35,601 nucleotides of DNA from Gliomastix tumulicola (taxonomy: Eukaryota; Ascomycota; Sordariomycetes; Hypocreales; Bionectriaceae). Made by a program: the position numbers and the translations under genes. Below the pieces are notes generated by a model that was not told where the DNA came from, did no database searches, and saw only the letters and a list, made by a program, of their open reading frames with translations. Positions 1 through 9,200 of this stretch are shown here, piece by piece (within the stretch, counting starts at the first letter, position 1; every line of letters begins with the position of its first letter). The stretch spans positions 1-35,601 of the forward strand of contig BCHX01000010.1 in the NCBI GenBank assembly GCA_001599755.1, in the 5' to 3' direction.

Positions 1-717
1 CACACCCCCAGCATCCATTCGTTTCCCCTCTTCATCTGCTCCCGTCCCCGCCAGCCCATTGACCAGCCCTGAGAATCCAACATCACCCCCATCCACACCC
101 GTCCGCCCCTCAAGAACAATAGTCAACATCCTGCCCACCACACGCCCATCCCCATCCGCCCACCCTTCTCTCTGCACAGCCTCCGGCATCACCCTCTGCA
201 TGTGCACATACAATCCATGGGCGACCCCGCTCCGCACCAGTCCCAGAAGTTGACTCTCCGCCAGCAGCGGGAGATACACCAGTGCGTCTGCCGCCTTCTC
301 GCCCTCCATCTCCCCCCCATAAAGGTCTGGAAACATCGCGGCAGCCAAACCCTCCGATGGAAAAACACCAGCCGTATGCAGCTTCACTCCACTCAAGCGT
401 ACCGCCTCCGTCCCATACTCTTCCAGAAGCGCCTTCATGCTGTCTCGGTTCCGGCGCCTATGCATCACCTTCCGGACGACTTCCCCGTCCTCCTCCAGCC
501 CGCGCGGGACATCTTTCTTGAACAGCGGCGACCCTCGCAGTGCTAGGAACACCGCCCGCTCGTCCACAACAACAGTCTCCCCAGATCCTAGCTGTGTTGT
601 ATCATCAGCACTCCCACCAGCGACCGCCTCCCGGAGGCAAGTCCCGCAAACGAGCGTCCCGTCACTCCCATCGTGAGCGATAGCGTCCTTCGTAGGGCAT
701 CCGCAATACTCAGTCAT
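1..717 (-). CDS. Hypothetical protein, cut by the left edge
   Basis: An open frame of 239 codons starts with ATG at 717-715 and runs off the left edge without a stop, so the C-terminus is missing. The N-terminus has CGC near residue 5 and a CGTC (CxxC) pair near residue 25, which could bind zinc. A charged stretch with RRRNRD follows near residue 95, and the rest is rich in Glu, Gly and Val. Codons favour G/C at the third position, as expected for a real fungal gene. The opposite strand has only short proline-rich shadow frames. I do not recognise the family. It is divergent from the coiled-coil gene at 1472, so the 0.75 kb between them is probably a shared promoter region. The frame is clear and the function unknown. 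Confidence 0.6.
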   Translation of the reverse strand, partial: MTEYCGCPTKDAIAHDGSDGTLVCGTCLREAVAGGSADDTTQLGSGETVVVDERAVFLALRGSPLFKKDVPRGLEEDGEVVRKVMHRRRNRDSMKALLEEYGTEAVRLSGVKLHTAGVFPSEGLAAAMFPDLYGGEMEGEKAADALVYLPLLAESQLLGLVRSGVAHGLYVHMQRVMPEAVQREGWADGDGRVVGRMLTIVLEGRTGVDGGDVGFSGLVNGLAGTGADEEGKRMDAGGV

Positions 718-1471
718 CTTGTACGGCGATTGGGTTATAGAAACACAGGAACACAGAGACAAACAGGCTGACTTGCGGGTAGTGGTTGGCAGGGTGAAGT
801 TGGCAGGTCCAGCAGGGACTAGAAGAAGAAGCGGCAACCACCATCAACCGCGCCCCATATGTCAACTGAGACAGACACGTGTACAGCGACAGCACGTTAT
901 CGCTAGGACCCACCAAGGCAGCCGCCTCATGGTTCGCATCCCACTACCCCTCGCCCAATCAGACCGCCGCCCCCTTCCGTAGGTCACATAATCGCCCTGC
1001 ACCGACCGAGACCATCGCCAGGCCGGAAACCGCCCCCAGGCTATCGTAATGAGTGATGTACTGTGTAGGGAGACCACCAGCAACACCGTCACCCCGTCCA
1101 CCACCACCATGCCACGTACTATACGGTCCCCAATGCCACCTTGTACGGGCCCAATGGCCGCAGTTCGGCCTCTCGTTTCTGATTCGCTTCTACTTCATCC
1201 TGTCCCACAAATCAGCATGCACGTAGGAACCAACACCAGCTGTCCTTCCAATCAGGAGGCACACCTTGCGTGCAAGATATACACCTCGAACGAATCAGCA
1301 CCTTGAGCCCGACACCATCTCATGATCATAGTCGTCACTTCCCCGCACCATTTCGTTCACCTCCCCCCTCCTCTCCCCCTCCTCCTGCTCCTCCTCCTCC
1401 TCGCACCATATTCGTTCGCCACTCCTACAACCCAAGCGCAGAGCAGGTCCCAACCTCACCAGAAGCCGAAA
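718..1471. other. Intergenic region between divergent genes
   Basis: No convincing gene is visible. Short overlapping frames occur on both strands. The last ~130 bases before 1472 are a strong C/T tract (cctcctcctg-type repeats, about 1355-1405), typical of a fungal promoter or 5' leader. A frame that is open across this tract would give a Leu/Pro run resembling a signal peptide, which I regard as an artefact of the pyrimidine tract. Confidence 0.5.
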
Positions 1472-3140
1472 ATGCCCGGGAAGACACCGCAACAAGATGG
1501 GAAGGAAATCCCCGCAGGGAAGGGGGGGGATGGCTCACCAGACCCAGATGTCCTTGCGCTACATGCCATNCTCCGTACCTTTGCTCTTGGAGATAGCTTT
1601 CACGCGCTCGACGGCAAGGTCCGAGAGAACGATAGGCTTCGCCAACGACTCGACGACCTTCAGATCACATACAGCACGAACTTGCGTACCCTGTCAGNAA
1701 TGAACGAGGAACTGGTCGACAAAGATACGCAACATGCGAAGGCCCTCGGCGCCCAGCAGGAACAACTGGATAGTGCGATCGAGGCGAAGAAGAAAGCCGT
1801 AGCTGACTTGGCAGCCATGAAGAAGAGCCTGGCCGACAAGTCCAGCGACGTGAAGGACCTAGACATAAGAATTCAGAAGCTCATTCGCGAGAACAAGGAN
1901 AAGGATACCCGCATACACGCCATGGAAGAGGCTGAACGCCTCCGCGAAAAGACTGCAGAGGAGGCCAAGAATCGGGAAGATCAGCTGCGTGAGCAGCTCA
2001 CCACGGCCACAGACGAGCTTAGAGCGCAAGGCGGAAGGCTCAAGCAAGCAACTGACGGCTTGGACCTCGTCCGCTCCTTCGTCGTGCCGCTGACCACGAT
2101 CAGCGACAATGGAGACAACATGTAAGCCCCGGACCATCGTCTCCAGGCGAGATCCCGACACCCGACCCTACTCCATCCCTGCCCTGGACACTAACGTCGC
2201 TCGATCATGTAGATATAACGAGTTCAAGGGCATGTTTGGAGGGGCCTACCGGGCTATGCGGAAGTGGTTACACCGCGATCTAGAAGACAGCTGCCTTGGG
2301 AACCGTCAAGTATGGAAGGCCATCAACAACCACCCGGCTATCCCCGGAAACCTCCCTTTGCCAAAGACAAACTCCCTCTCCGCCAAGGACATGCGGGTCG
2401 CTGCCGGTCTCCTGGTGCTCGCACGATCCGTCGCCCACCGCATTCTGAGGCCGACCTATCTCCTNCAAGACGGCGGCATCGACAGTGTACTGTCCGCACT
2501 GGCAGAGCACGACGCATACCAGGAAGCCTATCTCCGTGCTGCCTTGCTCAAGGTCCTCCCCGACAGGCAGAGCCAGGTCCGAGAAGTTGGCATCCGCATG
2601 GCTGTTCAGGAGGTCTTGGATGCGGTGGCCGGGTGGATTCCTGAGGCAGAGATACAAGAATTCCGCTCTAACCTGGAGGAGGTCGCGCACAATATTGCCG
2701 ACAGCTGGTCCCGCGTCCAGGTGCTGGAAGAGAACATCAAGCCTAGCTTCAGGCGAGGACAGCTACAGGCCTGGAAACCCCTCCCGGCTCAGCCTACCAC
2801 GAGACCGGCTGGCCCGGCCGCCGCCCAAACCCAACACAAGAGTACAAAGCCTCAGACGAAGCAGGAACCAGCCGGCACGACACGGCAAGCAGATGAAGCT
2901 GTCGACGTATCCATATGGCCTGCCTTCCTCCACATGGGAGTCGAGCAGGCTGACGAGGCCCTTGTTTTTCACGGCTTCGGATTGACACCATCCCAGATGG
3001 CAGGGGCCGAGGAGGAGGCTTCTGCTCGTGGTGCGCGGAGGCTCGTGAGAGAAGACCAGGCCACCCAGGGCTCAGATAAGAGACGGAATTCAAGGTCTTT
3101 TTTATTTGGAATCCCGTCCAATGGGTCCAACGCGGCTTGA
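1472..3140 (+). CDS. Coiled-coil hypothetical protein, two exons
   Basis: Exon 1 is 1472-2121 and exon 2 is 2213-3140, separated by a 91-nt intron with donor GTAAGC, branch CTAAC at 2191 and acceptor TAG. The splice keeps the frame and gives about 525 residues. I chose ATG 1472 because its context (gccgaaaATGcc) is good and the upstream in-frame codons come from a C/T leader. Residues ~45-215 are a Lys/Glu/Gln heptad-rich coiled coil. After the intron comes a helical domain with KGMFGG and AYRAMRKWLHRDLED, then a Pro/Gln/Thr-rich linker and an acidic tail. N bases at 1570, 1698, 1900 and 2465 leave four residues uncertain. There is no membrane segment. I do not recognise a named family; a structural or nuclear role is only a guess. 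Confidence 0.75.
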
Positions 3141-3263
3141 GACGGTTTACATAGCATATGCGGGTATACATCGGGGCGTGACCAGGTAAGCAGATCAACA
3201 GTAACCAAACTAATTTACTGTGCACGACAGCAGCCCCAGTGCCAGCCAATCTACCTCGAGTGA

Positions 3264-3752
3264 CTACAGGTCAATCTGATCCGCCGGTCGAGCAATATTC
3301 GCCCGCCAATGGTGTTTGTTGATGGGATCCTTCCTGTAGACATTCACTTCGAAGAACTTGTTGTCCTTCTCGCACCTCCAGTTCTTGTAGCTACAGTATG
3401 TCAGTGACTTGTCGCGCAGACCCAACTCCAAACTACCCCTCAGCACGTACGTGTTCTCTTTCTTGAAGTTGGCTTCGATCAAATCATTCTCCAGAACCTC
3501 CACAAACCCGGCACCTTGCTCAGGCTTGGGGACAAAGTACCGCTTAGCCTCAATCGGTCCGTAGTTCACCTGTCGCACGAGCTGGATCGCAAAGGATGGG
3601 TTCGCCGAGAAATGGTCTGCGCCCCTCGCCTCTTCTGGGGACGATTCTCTCGGGAACGCAGCCCAGNCCATAAAGGCCGTGAACATGTCTTCATGCAGAA
3701 GCCGCTGAGGCCGGTANGGCTGGATGGACGAGCAGCAGAAAATCGAGGTCAT
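3264..3752 (-). CDS. Small hypothetical protein (about 162 aa)
   Basis: An open frame with ATG at 3752-3750 ends at 3264. The frame is open further upstream to 3893, but a TATA-like element (CTATAAG at 3850-3856) lies about 100 nt upstream of the chosen ATG, which favours the shorter form. The central part contains ADHFSANPSFAIQLVRQVNY and the C-terminal part is rich in charged and aromatic residues, including CSYKNWRCEKDNKFF. Two residues are unknown because of N at 3667 and 3717. No signal peptide or known motif is visible. It is convergent with the coiled-coil gene, with ~120 bp between the ends. The family is unknown. Confidence 0.5.
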   Translation of the reverse strand: MTSIFCCSSIQXYRPQRLLHEDMFTAFMXWAAFPRESSPEEARGADHFSANPSFAIQLVRQVNYGPIEAKRYFVPKPEQGAGFVEVLENDLIEANFKKENTYVLRGSLELGLRDKSLTYCSYKNWRCEKDNKFFEVNVYRKDPINKHHWRANIARPADQIDL

Positions 3753-3849
3753 GATGTGATAGGGAACTATGGCAGAAGACAAGCTGGGGTTGTGGGAGAA
3801 TATGGGCGAGCATCTCATCCCGTATGGAGGGCCGTCCGACCAGCATATA

Positions 3850-3856
3850 CTTATAG
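3850..3856 (-). promoter_or_regulatory. TATA-like element for the 3264-3752 gene
   Basis: CTATAAG followed by TATATGC on the minus strand, about 100 nt upstream of the chosen ATG. It rests on position and sequence only. Confidence 0.35.
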
Positions 3857-4404
3857 CATCGCCCGTACGCAACGCAGAGCATATCATCCTCACCCAATCA
3901 GGAGGCCTCGATCATAGCGGCCCAGTGACCCACGACATCGTGCAGATTTTGAGGCCACCAATCACCACGCATCAAATGACCCCACTACCCCGAGACGGCG
4001 GTGCATAAGTATGGCGGCGGCCCTCGCCCGTCTACCTCCCAGGCTGGTCTTTTCCTCTCCGCGGTTGGCCCTGGAGGTGCAATCGCGCCCACTCCTTTCA
4101 CTCCCCCCCGTCTAACTCGTCGACGTTCTTTACCGTCCCGCAAGGCCGCTTGTCCCCCTCCCAACTCGTCCCGTTGCCCTTCCCAGCCGGCTCGACCTTC
4201 TTCCACCCCTTTCTCTAGGGCTTTCCTATTACCAGTCGAGACCACTTGGGGCCATCCGAACCAGAGGCACTTCTTCTTCATCATCATCACGACGTAGTTC
4301 CTCTTCAGTATGTGTGCCCTCGGTGGACCCAGAAGGGTCATGGAGGCCCTCTTCCNGAGGATGAGAGTGGACAGACAAGCACCCACGAGCCTGCTGGCCA
4401 GGAC
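3857..4404. other. Intergenic region / possible 5' part of the zinc-finger gene
   Basis: A C/T-rich stretch (about 4090-4220) looks like a fungal leader. The frame of the downstream zinc-finger gene is open back to 4246 but has no ATG there until 4405. An upstream exon cannot be excluded. Confidence 0.4.
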
Positions 4405-5008
4405 ATGTTGGGAGACAGGACGCACCTTGTGAATTCACCCGCGGAGCCATATCCGCAACAACACAGCGACAGTCAAGCAGACTCAGCTACCATTCCTCCA
4501 CATACTCCGTGGCAGCCATCCACCGTCGCCCGGAACCCACTGTTTCCGTTCGTCCCCCCCCTATGTCCCCAAGTCTTCTCTGCATATACTGATGTGGCTT
4601 GCAGAACCAGTCCAAGACAACAGAGAGGCTCGTCTCCTGTAGTCTGCGATATGGAGGGCTGTGGCACGAGCTTTACGTTGGTAAAGGACCGCGATCGCCA
4701 TAGGAAGGAAGTCCACGGGCCCTATCGGTGGTACTGTGCAGTTCCAGGGTGTACATACAAGCTAGCATCGGAAGGCACGTCGCGTAGGGGCAATATCGAT
4801 AGACATGTTCAAACCCGGCACGGATTCGTATCCTCGGGTCAGCATGTAGTGTGGAGGTAGCGAGAGCACAATAGACACTTGGCTGTCGACCCAATGGCTG
4901 TATCATGAGAGGGGCAAAGCACATACCCATGCTTATGTATGCTCACCACGCCTTTCTGTGCTATTGTAGGGCGCTCGAGACCATAGCCAAGGGCAAGGGG
5001 GGCCATGA
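4405..5008 (+). CDS. C2H2 zinc-finger protein
   Basis: The frame starting at ATG 4405 encodes two clear C2H2 fingers. The first has CDMEGC followed by RHRKEVH, and the second has CAVPGC followed by RHVQTRH. Upstream is a Pro/Ser/Gln-rich segment typical of fungal transcription factors. Without splicing the frame ends at 4860. A 142-nt intron (donor GTATCC at 4828, acceptor TAG at 4967-4969) would instead end the protein at TGA 5006-5008 with a GQGGP tail; I favour this but cannot prove it. A second possible intron (GTTCGT to GCAG, ending just before the AACCAG at about 4605) would remove a Pro-rich stretch in frame. One N lies at 4357. The role is probably DNA binding; targets are unknown. 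Confidence 0.6.
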
Positions 5009-5406
5009 CGCACAGAGACAGCCAAGAAGAGCGTATAGAGCCCATGGATGCGCCGACCGGAATCTGGCTNCCCTATNCCCACCGCCTCTCTACGCGGAAC
5101 AGAACAGCGACATTGTCGATGTACCCGAGGCTCGTTTTGCTGGGGAGATTTTCCTCGCCACCCAACACATCACAGGCTAGCGGTGATGTAGAAGATTCAG
5201 ATTATAATCATATGTGTACTGACCTCCGCCTTACTACATCCAGTCTCCCTTACGAAACTGGCTGCTATAAAACCCTTACAGGAAGTTGTCTTAGCCTCTT
5301 CGTAAGACAGTGCGTGTCTGCCATTGCAGGTCAGCCCCTACCCAACCCAACCCACCATCCGCTTCTGATTCCCTCTGGGCCTCTCACCAGTCAGCATAAG
5401 CTGGAT
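5009..5406. other. Intergenic region
   Basis: No supported gene. Short frames interrupted by N (5070, 5077) occur on the plus strand. A TATA-like CTATAAAACC at about 5264-5273 has no convincing gene downstream. Confidence 0.4.
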
Positions 5407-5610
5407 TTACGAGAAATTAACCCCAGACGACACGTTGCCGCCTTGAGCGGTGCCGCCTTGGCCAAGGCCAGTGTTGCCACCTTGAACATTGCCACCCTGG
5501 GCTGCGCCAGTATTGATGTTGCCTGTTGTAGTGTTCTTCTTGGAGTCGTTGACCGTCGAATGGTCCTGCGCCACGTTGGACCCGGGCGTGCTGTTGCTGG
5601 TGTTAGGCAT
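5407..5610 (-). CDS. Tiny Gly/Asn/Gln-rich repeat protein (67 aa)
   Basis: ATG at 5610-5608 to TAA at 5409-5407. The C-terminal half consists of imperfect repeats of the form AQGGN / VQGGN / GQGG. The N-terminal half is rich in Ser, Thr and Asn (SNSTPGSN, NTTTGNINTG). There is no signal peptide, so it is probably cytosolic or nuclear and intrinsically disordered. A textbook TATA box (TATATAAAAG, 5734-5743) lies about 125 nt upstream of the ATG, which supports a real and probably strongly or inducibly expressed gene. The frame is open upstream to 5730, but that part would be the 5' leader. Small proteins of this composition are common in filamentous fungi; I cannot assign a function. Confidence 0.6.
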   Translation of the reverse strand: MPNTSNSTPGSNVAQDHSTVNDSKKNTTTGNINTGAAQGGNVQGGNTGLGQGGTAQGGNVSSGVNFS

Positions 5611-5733
5611 GATAGGTATTTGATTCAATAACGGATTGAGTGAGATGCTCGAGGGGTGTAGAGTACTAAGGATTTGGTGCAGTATAGACGGATCGTCACG
5701 TCGGGAAGCACTGCCTCCGGGGCGTAGCATGCT

Positions 5734-5743
5734 CTTTTATATA
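5734..5743 (-). promoter_or_regulatory. TATA box of the Gly/Asn-rich small gene
   Basis: TATATAAAAG on the minus strand, about 125 nt upstream of the ATG at 5610. It is an exact match to a strong TATA consensus at a plausible spacing. Confidence 0.6.
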
Positions 5744-6295
5744 TGCGAGGCAATGCCGACGTCCAGTAAACTCTCTCCACTCGGAGCTTAATTACACTCC
5801 TACGACCATGGCATTTCGCAATCACATACCAGCATAGACGGATATTGGGGAGCGGAAAAACAAGCTCGGTATTCAGTTACACATCCTGGGCAAGGATCTT
5901 CAATTCGGCTGCCTCGGTGCTCACGGATCAAGTTTAGTAGCACAGGTAGCGCTGGACGACGTGCGCAGGCGTTCGGGTCAAGCACGGACGTGTATACCGT
6001 CAGTGGCTGACAGCCTCGCCCCAACATTCCAGGCAGGAATGGCTTCATCGAGGTAGTGCGTCGGAGTGGTCTCATACCGGCAAGGCTGGCCGACAAGTGT
6101 GCGAGATGGTGCCATGTTGGCTATGCCTGCAGTCACATTCCAGGTTAGGCGGGCCCGCTCTCCGATCTGTCTTCCGACACCCTACACCTATGGGGGTCTG
6201 CCATCAGTTTGAACTTGCCATGCTCCGAGTCCTCCTCTCAGGGCGGCGTATCGATTGACCTCCCAAAGCAGGAGGAGATGCCCTCACAACGCCAG
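5744..6295. other. Intergenic region
   Basis: Nothing supported. A 98-codon minus-strand frame (5800-6096) has no recognisable motif and no promoter signal. Confidence 0.4.
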
Positions 6296-9200
6296 CTACG
6301 CCGCCATATGAGAGAAGACAAGACATAGCTGTAGTCCCAGGTAGCCCCCCCACTGCATCCTTTTCCCCATCCATCGGCAGATCTCTTCCTGTCTCTCCTC
6401 ATCCGTCCACCCATCGTGATCCAAGAAACCTAGCCGCTGGAACAGCGCCATGCTCTCCTTTGGCAGCTGCGTCCAGACCCAGCCGACAACAGAAACCATG
6501 CATCCCTCGTAGGCGCACCCGCCGCTCGTCTTCTTCATCCACCCTCCGTCCTCCCGCTCCTCCCACCCACTACACAGCTCCTGTGGCACAAAGCAGCCCA
6601 GACAGCAGCTAAACTTGTCCGCTACCCCGCCTTGCCGTAGTACTCGCTCGATCCTGGCGGCAAGCTGTTGTGCCCTTGCCACTTCCTCTCCCATCTCTCG
6701 CGCCCTCGCGCAGACGATTCCGGCATGTGTCTGGCCCTCGCGACCATCCAATGCACAGAACACGCACCCACCAAGGGCGCGTTCCTCGAGCCTTTGTCGG
6801 TAGTCCTGGAACTCACTGTGCTGTTGGGCAGCAAGTGCCATCACTCGACTGCGCGCGGCGCCTACAACGACCTCGCGCCGCCGTAAATCAGCCTCCTCCT
6901 CCTCTTCCACTGCCACCGTGCCACGTGCGCTGTCCTCGTCGCTGCCCTCCGCGGCCAGCCGGCAAACGTCGCATGGGGCCTCTCCCTCCTCACAGCCACG
7001 GCGGTCATTCCGTCCATCCATCACCCTGTCCAAGACTACGCGTCGGCAGGTATCGCCGCGGACGTAGTCGTCGGTGGCCGCTCCGTCCGCAACGAGGGGC
7101 CGGCGCCATCGTGGACCAGCTCCATCCATCGCCAGCCGGATGAGAATCGCCTCGCTCGGTTGGCCGTCTCGGCCGGCCCGCCCACTCTGCTGTGAGTAGT
7201 CCGCCATGGTCTTGGGCATCTCTACATGCACGACAGCCCGGATGTCGGGGACGTCGATACCGAGCCCAAGGGCATTGGTGGCGACAATCACACGCCCCTC
7301 GCCGTACTGGTCACGCTTCGTTCCGCTCATCCAGAACCGCAGTCTCTCTGCCTTGCCATCCCGCGTGTCCACTTCGCGGTGGTAGGCGTCGCATCCGAGC
7401 TCCTCAGCGAGCTGCTCTGTTGCCTCGACGCGCTGGCAGTACACAATGACCTTAGCTGGCCACGGATATGTTTGGAGCTTCTCGTCGATGACATCCCTCG
7501 CTTCGTCTACCACACGCGCCGCAGCCTCCTCCCCAGTACGGGCGGTGAATGACCTGACGCGGTAGGCGATGTTCGGCCTCGTCGTCCTGGTCCGGATCAT
7601 GGCAACATCCTCGCGCCGTGCGTGGACCACCTCGAAGAAGGTGTCCTCCTGCGCGGGTGGGAGTGTGGCTGTCAGATAGACCATCTGCACGCCGACTAGT
7701 GCCAGCGTCCCCAGCTCGCGCAGCTTGGGCCGAAAGTGCGGCGTGCCCTCGAGGATCGTGTGGCATTCGTCGACGACCACTCGGTCGAGCTTGGCCATGG
7801 TCCTCCGCGACTCGAGAAAGTCTTGAAATCTCTTCGACAGGGCGGACTCGGGTGTCACGAACACGATCGCCACGTCCCCTGGGACCCGGTCGCTCTTCCA
7901 CTCGGCGCAGGGTATGTTGAGTCGTTGGCAGCGATCCATCATGTCGCCCAGCAGCGAGACCAGCGGCACGATCACCACCGTCAACCCCCCAGGACAGCTC
8001 GCGGCAGGGAGCATGAAGCAGAGGCTCTTGCCCTGTCCAGTCCCCATCACAACCACCACCGGGCTCTTGTTCTGCATGATCGCGTCGACCGCTTCGCGCT
8101 GCCGACCCCGGAAGCGGATCCCGTCTCCGTGGAGTCGACGAAGTTCATGCTCCGTATTGATCCGCCGCAGAATCTTCCACCGCGCCATCTGAAGCTGATG
8201 CATCGCCTCGTAGTGCAGGGAGGGCGTCTTCCGCTTGTGGCCCGGGCGGAGGACCTCCCCGAATCCGGCCACGGCCGACGGGAAGCCGAGCAGTCGATGC
8301 CATTCCTCGCTGATCGACTGGAAGTTGACCCGCCGCTCGTTGGTCTCGAAGCAGCCCTCCGTCATCAGCCTTCCGTACACCAGCCCGGCCGTCAACGAGC
8401 TGTGGCAGGCCTGCCTGTCCCAGATGCTATCGCCCTGGTCCTCATTGTCATACTCGTCCCCACTACCATACCCTTCGTCTACCTCGTCTACCAGCCGGGC
8501 GTGCGCCGTTGTCCCCGTCCGAAAATAGCGGCGCGTAAAAGCAATGGACAGATGACGCCAGCTGCTGATCGTGAATCCTTGCTGCGAGCTGGTCACACTG
8601 GTCCGCCTCAGGATGCGCGTCATGCGAGCCGATGTCCAGTGTGGCCCGGGTCCCAGCTTGAGACTCTGGGCATTAGGCGCACTTGGAGGACCACCTGCCT
8701 CGACCGCACTCTCCCCGGCCTCTAGCTCGTAGCCATGAGATGGATCATCTTCATTCCAGTCGTCAAGGACCTCCTCCATGGCCCAAAGGTGAGCGCTGAG
8801 CCCGGTCGTGTCCCACACGTTGGCCTGCACGTCTTCCCAAAAAGGCAGAGCAAGCCACAGGTAGTACACGACCAAGACGCTGATCTCGCGCGGTAAGAAC
8901 CGGTGGATGACCTTGAGCCGTTCCGTCCGGGAAAACCCTTTGTGGTACCCGGCCACGAGCATGACCATACCGCTGTGGAGGAGCACGTTCCGGACGCCCC
9001 CATTCGTGGTGTTTCGGTGCCGTAGGGTAAGCAGCTCGAGGGACCGCGCCGGCTGCCCACCACTGATGTGGACGAGGAACAAGAGAGCGTCCAGGAACTC
9101 CTCCAGCATCTTTCCGTAGTGCATGGCTCGTTTCCGGTCTAGGTCCAAGGTGGGTGAGGTGTCGGAAAGGGACCAGGCGACCCGGAGACCACGGTCGGCC

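Noticed and set aside
862..1110. 82-codon hydrophobic minus frame
   Set aside because: No conserved motif, no splice partner, and it lies in the divergent promoter region.
1322..1471. Signal-peptide-like Leu/Pro N-terminal extension of the coiled-coil protein
   Set aside because: It is a translation of the C/T-rich leader. The ATG at 1472 has better context and the mature-looking protein begins there.
5800..6096. 98-codon minus frame
   Set aside because: No recognisable domain, promoter or codon signal.
7736..8725. 329-codon plus-strand frame
   Set aside because: It lies entirely antisense to the helicase/recombinase ORF, lacks motifs, and is a shadow of G/C-biased third positions. The same holds for other plus frames in 6.6-11.1 kb.
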